Shown piece by piece: positions 14,740 through 17,248 of a DNA stretch of 17,248 bases. Position numbers and translations under genes: made by a program. Under the pieces are notes generated by a model. That model saw only the letters and a program-made list of their open reading frames with translations, was not told where the DNA came from and ran no database searches. Position 1 is the stretch's first letter; the number at the start of each line of letters is the position of its first letter. The stretch spans positions 1-17,248 of the forward strand of contig JBBSHS010000056.1 of NCBI GenBank assembly GCA_038232515.1, in the 5' to 3' direction. The DNA is from JBBSHS01 sp038232515. Its GTDB lineage: Bacteria; Actinomycetota; Acidimicrobiia; Acidimicrobiales; JAUJNH01.

Positions 14740-16395
14740 ATGGAGTTGGAGGTGCTGCCTGACCCAGGTACGCCGGGGGCCCACCAGGCGGTGAAGCGGG
14801 CCGTCACCGCCGACGAGGTGGCGCGGCTCGAGCGGGAATGGGCCGTGCTCGTCCAAGTCCGCCACCCCGGGCTCGTGAGCCCGCTGGGGCCGGTCGAGCC
14901 GGCGGCCGACGGCGGTGCCGTCCTGCGCATGAGGGCGCTGGCCGGCCCGTCGCTGGCCCTGGCCCCGCCCTATGCGGCCGAGGAGATCGCCGGGATCGCG
15001 GAAGTGGTGGCCACGACCCTGGCCGACCTACACGATGCCGGCTTCTTCCACGGCGGGGTCGGCGCTGCCCACGTGGTCCTGGACGAGGGTGGCCGGCCGG
15101 TGCTGTGCAGCCTGGGCCGAGGCGGCCCCATGGCCGAGGCTACGGGCGACGCCGGTCCCACAGAAGACGTCGCCGATCTCGGTGCGTTGTTGCACCACCT
15201 GGTCTCCTGGGCCCGTAACGGAGAACCGGCGACCGACCCTTGGGCCCTGCTGCGGGCCGACCTGTTCGTGGCCCGCCGCAGGAGGCCTCCCGCCGTTCCT
15301 GACCCGTTCGATGTCCTCACCGCCCTGGCCGATCAGGCCACCGACGTCGAGGCCGCCCGCCGCCCGGCGGCCCGGGCCCTGGCGGCCGCGCTCGCCCACC
15401 AGGTGCCAGGTCGGCGCCTGCCCGCAGCCTCGTGCGAGCCAGCCGACGGCCAGGGCATGGCCGCGCCCCTTGCCCCCGTCGCACCAGTGGCGCCCGACCC
15501 GTCCACCGCGGTGGGCCCACAGCGTCGGCCCTGGCGGTCGTCGGCCGGTTCCCCACGACCCGGAGCCGTCGGAGACGATCCATCCGAGCGGCTCCGTCAA
15601 CGGCTCAGATCGTTCGCGCCGGCGGCCACGCCCGTGGACGAGCTTGGCATCGAAAGCCCGGGTGCCAGGTCGTCGGTCGTCGCCCGTCACGTCGGCCGGG
15701 CGCTCGCCCTCGGCGTGGCCGCAGTCGCCCTGGTCATCGCCGCGCCCGGTGCCGTGGCCCTGGTGCGACCGCCCGGTCGGCCCCACAACGGCCCCCGGGC
15801 TGCGCCGTCACTGACGTCACGGCCACCCGTCACCACCGGCCCCGGCACGGCCGAACCAGGTGTGCTGCCGGGAGCCGGGCCTGAGCCGACCCCTGAACCC
15901 GCAGGCGGGCCGTCGCAGCCGACTGTCATGCCACCGTCGGCGGGCCCTTCGACGACGCCGGGCACGCCGGGCACCCCCGCCACGGGCGCCACCGTGCCGG
16001 CTCCGTCGGGCCCGCCACCGGCCTGCACACCGACCGCCCCGCCGTCGGCCGACGTCGACGGCGACGGTTGCGCAGAAACCGTGACGCTGGCGGCGGGCAT
16101 CGTCCGAGCCGGCTCGGCCCGTTTCTCGCTCGGCGCAGACGTCGTGGCCGTCACCGTCGGCGACTGGTGGTGTACCGGGCACGCCACCATGGCGGCGCTC
16201 AGCGGCGACGGTTCGGTGTCGGTGTTCTCGGCCTGGCCGGCGATGAACGGTGACCTGGAGGGCACGGTGGCGGGCGTCGTGCCCGGAGCCACAGGGCTGG
16301 GCGTAGCCGTGCCGGAACAGGGCGGCTGTGACCGACCCCGTGCCGACGTGCCGGGCCAGCCGGCGGTCGTCCTCGACCCCGGGGCCCGCCCGTGA
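14740..16395 (+). CDS. membrane-anchored pseudokinase with extracytoplasmic domain
   Basis: The product is 551 aa. Residues 10-220 or so have a protein-kinase fold pattern: AVKRA with K19, then VRHPGLVSPLG, TLADLHDAGFFHGGV and GRPVLCSLGRG. The catalytic HRD is HGG (104-106), the catalytic-loop Asn is replaced, and DFG is SLG (124-126), so phosphotransfer is not expected. A spacer (220-318) leads to one membrane segment (about 319-342). Next come an about 90-residue Pro/Thr-rich stalk and a C-terminal domain (about 435-551) that starts with DVDGDGCAE. That is a DxDxDG calcium-binding motif, as in FG-GAP/VCBS repeats. The protein may sense an outside signal and scaffold a partner kinase, perhaps the one at 1225-2070, but that is inference. 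The ATG at 14740 suits a leaderless mRNA, and the LysM gene overlaps its stop. Confidence 0.82.
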   Translation: MELEVLPDPGTPGAHQAVKRAVTADEVARLEREWAVLVQVRHPGLVSPLGPVEPAADGGAVLRMRALAGPSLALAPPYAAEEIAGIAEVVATTLADLHDAGFFHGGVGAAHVVLDEGGRPVLCSLGRGGPMAEATGDAGPTEDVADLGALLHHLVSWARNGEPATDPWALLRADLFVARRRRPPAVPDPFDVLTALADQATDVEAARRPAARALAAALAHQVPGRRLPAASCEPADGQGMAAPLAPVAPVAPDPSTAVGPQRRPWRSSAGSPRPGAVGDDPSERLRQRLRSFAPAATPVDELGIESPGARSSVVARHVGRALALGVAAVALVIAAPGAVALVRPPGRPHNGPRAAPSLTSRPPVTTGPGTAEPGVLPGAGPEPTPEPAGGPSQPTVMPPSAGPSTTPGTPGTPATGATVPAPSGPPPACTPTAPPSADVDGDGCAETVTLAAGIVRAGSARFSLGADVVAVTVGDWWCTGHATMAALSGDGSVSVFSAWPAMNGDLEGTVAGVVPGATGLGVAVPEQGGCDRPRADVPGQPAVVLDPGARP

Positions 16396-17248
16396 GGCGG
16401 CGCCTCGCCTCCGCCGCCCGCCTTGGGGCCTGGCTCCTCGCCGTGGCGGCCGGCGGTGCCGCGCTGTGGGTGGCCGGGGCGGTGCTTCCGGCGCCCCCGC
16501 TCACGCTTGAGCCGAGCCGACTGACTTCGTGGTGGCGGTCGAGCGACCCGGCCGTCGGCGCCATGGCCCTGGTCCGGCTGACCGGACTCGCCGTCGGCTT
16601 CTACCTGGCGGCCGTGTCGGTCGTCGGCCTTGCCGTCCGCCTCTGCGGCCGCCCCCGCCTGGTGGCCCTCACCGACCGGTTCACGGCCCCTGGGCTCCGG
16701 CGCTTGCTAGATGCCGCCATGGGCGCCGTGCTCGTCGCCGCCACCGCCGGCGCCTCCGTGCCCGTCTCTGCCGACACCTCCACCGGTCGACCGGGAAACG
16801 CCGGCCCGGTGCCGGGAATGGCCCAGCGGCTCCGCCGTCTCCCCGAAGACCACGGTCCGCCGGTGGGATCCCCCAGACCGGTCCACATGCGCCGCCTCCC
16901 CGACGACCGCGGTCCGCCGGTGGGCCCGCCCAGCACGGTCCACGTTCGCCGCCTCCCCGACGACCGCGGTCCGCCGGTGGGCCCGCCCAGCACGGTCCAC
17001 GTTCGCCGCCTCCCCGACGACCCCAGTCCGCCGGTGGGCCCGTCGCCGAGCCCGCCCACCGCCGCTGCCCCCGTCCCCCAGGGCCGGCCGCCGAGCCGCC
17101 CCCCCGCCGCGGCCCCCGTCCCCCAGGTCCGCCCGCCGAGCCCGCCCGCGTCGAGGTACAGGGTCCAGCCCGGCGATTCCTTCTGGAGGATCGCCGAGCA
17201 GGTCGAGGGCCGCCGGCTGGGTCGGCGTCCCACCGACGCCGAGACGGG
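16392..17248 (+). CDS. multi-pass membrane protein with tandem repeats and LysM domain (partial)
   Basis: The frame runs from the GTG at 16392, which overlaps the pseudokinase stop (GTGA), to the window end with no stop (285 codons). It has three predicted membrane segments (about 11-35, 55-85 and 103-125). A repeat region follows: about 3.6 copies of a 19-residue unit with consensus RRLPDDRGPPVGPPSTVHV (148-215). Two copies of a 15-residue Pro/Ala unit containing AAAPVPQ come next (224-253). A LysM-type start then appears at about 256 (YRVQPGDSFWRIAEQ), which would bind peptidoglycan or chitin-like glycans. In actinobacteria such proteins can continue into a BTAD transcriptional-activator domain, which cannot be tested here. 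The gene is probably co-expressed with the pseudokinase. Confidence 0.8.
   Translation, partial: MRRRLASAARLGAWLLAVAAGGAALWVAGAVLPAPPLTLEPSRLTSWWRSSDPAVGAMALVRLTGLAVGFYLAAVSVVGLAVRLCGRPRLVALTDRFTAPGLRRLLDAAMGAVLVAATAGASVPVSADTSTGRPGNAGPVPGMAQRLRRLPEDHGPPVGSPRPVHMRRLPDDRGPPVGPPSTVHVRRLPDDRGPPVGPPSTVHVRRLPDDPSPPVGPSPSPPTAAAPVPQGRPPSRPPAAAPVPQVRPPSPPASRYRVQPGDSFWRIAEQVEGRRLGRRPTDAET
16833..17040 (+). repeat. 57-bp in-frame tandem repeat, about 3.6 copies
   Basis: Units start at 16833, 16890, 16947 and 17004 (partial). Units 2 and 3 are identical over the full 57 bp, while units 1 and 4 have diverged. Each encodes 19 residues of a Pro/Arg/Asp-rich linker in the LysM protein. The identical central units point to recent expansion or gene conversion, and copy number may vary between strains. 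Confidence 0.92.
17061..17150 (+). repeat. 45-bp in-frame tandem repeat, two copies
   Basis: The two adjacent units, 17061-17105 and 17106-17150, each encode 15 residues containing AAAPVPQ and RPPS. They join the 57-bp repeats to the LysM domain and probably act as a wall-spanning spacer. Confidence 0.8.

Noticed and set aside
16833..17150. CRISPR-like array
   Set aside because: The repeats are contiguous with no spacers, have multiple-of-three unit lengths and encode an in-frame linker of the LysM protein.

Overview
The window is very GC-rich (about 70%) with overlapping ATGA/GTGA gene junctions, frequent GTG starts and a Tad pilus of the secretin-free type. Together with the resemblance of several products to proteins I associate with Acidimicrobiia, this suggests a high-GC actinomycete (Actinomycetota). 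The taxon is an inference. No RNA gene, CRISPR array, transposase or phage gene was seen.

Layout. (1) 1-895: a hypothetical gene converges on a small excisionase-type HTH gene. (2) 745-1330: a diverged tandem duplication of about 290 bp carries the kinase tail plus the HTH gene, leaving a truncated second HTH copy. (3) 1225-6734, minus strand: a minimal type VII (WXG100/EccC) secretion operon. In transcription order it holds a WXG100 protein, a large FHA-EccC ATPase with a one-base frame disruption near 2945, and a cytoplasmic Ser/Thr kinase. (4) 6735-6921: a relatively AT-rich divergent promoter region. (5) 6922-14675, plus strand: Tad pilus genes, namely a CpaB-like SAF protein, TadZ/CpaE, TadA, TadB, TadC, a pilin-like protein and three TadE/TadG-like proteins. 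A secreted protein of unknown function sits between tadZ and tadA on the opposite strand, behind a strong hairpin. (6) 14740-17248: a membrane-anchored pseudokinase with what looks like a leaderless promoter, coupled to a multi-pass protein with tandem repeats and a LysM domain that runs off the window.

How it may work together. The Tad ATPase (TadA), platform (TadB/TadC), localisation protein (TadZ) and pilin/pseudopilins would build a surface fibre. CpaB and the LysM protein would contact the cell wall. The EccC/WXG100 pair would form a reduced type VII exporter. An active-looking kinase at the end of the exporter operon, an FHA domain fused to EccC and a pseudokinase beyond the Tad operon suggest phospho-signalling across both machines. 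That link is inference. No EccB, EccD, EccE, mycosin or prepilin peptidase is encoded here.
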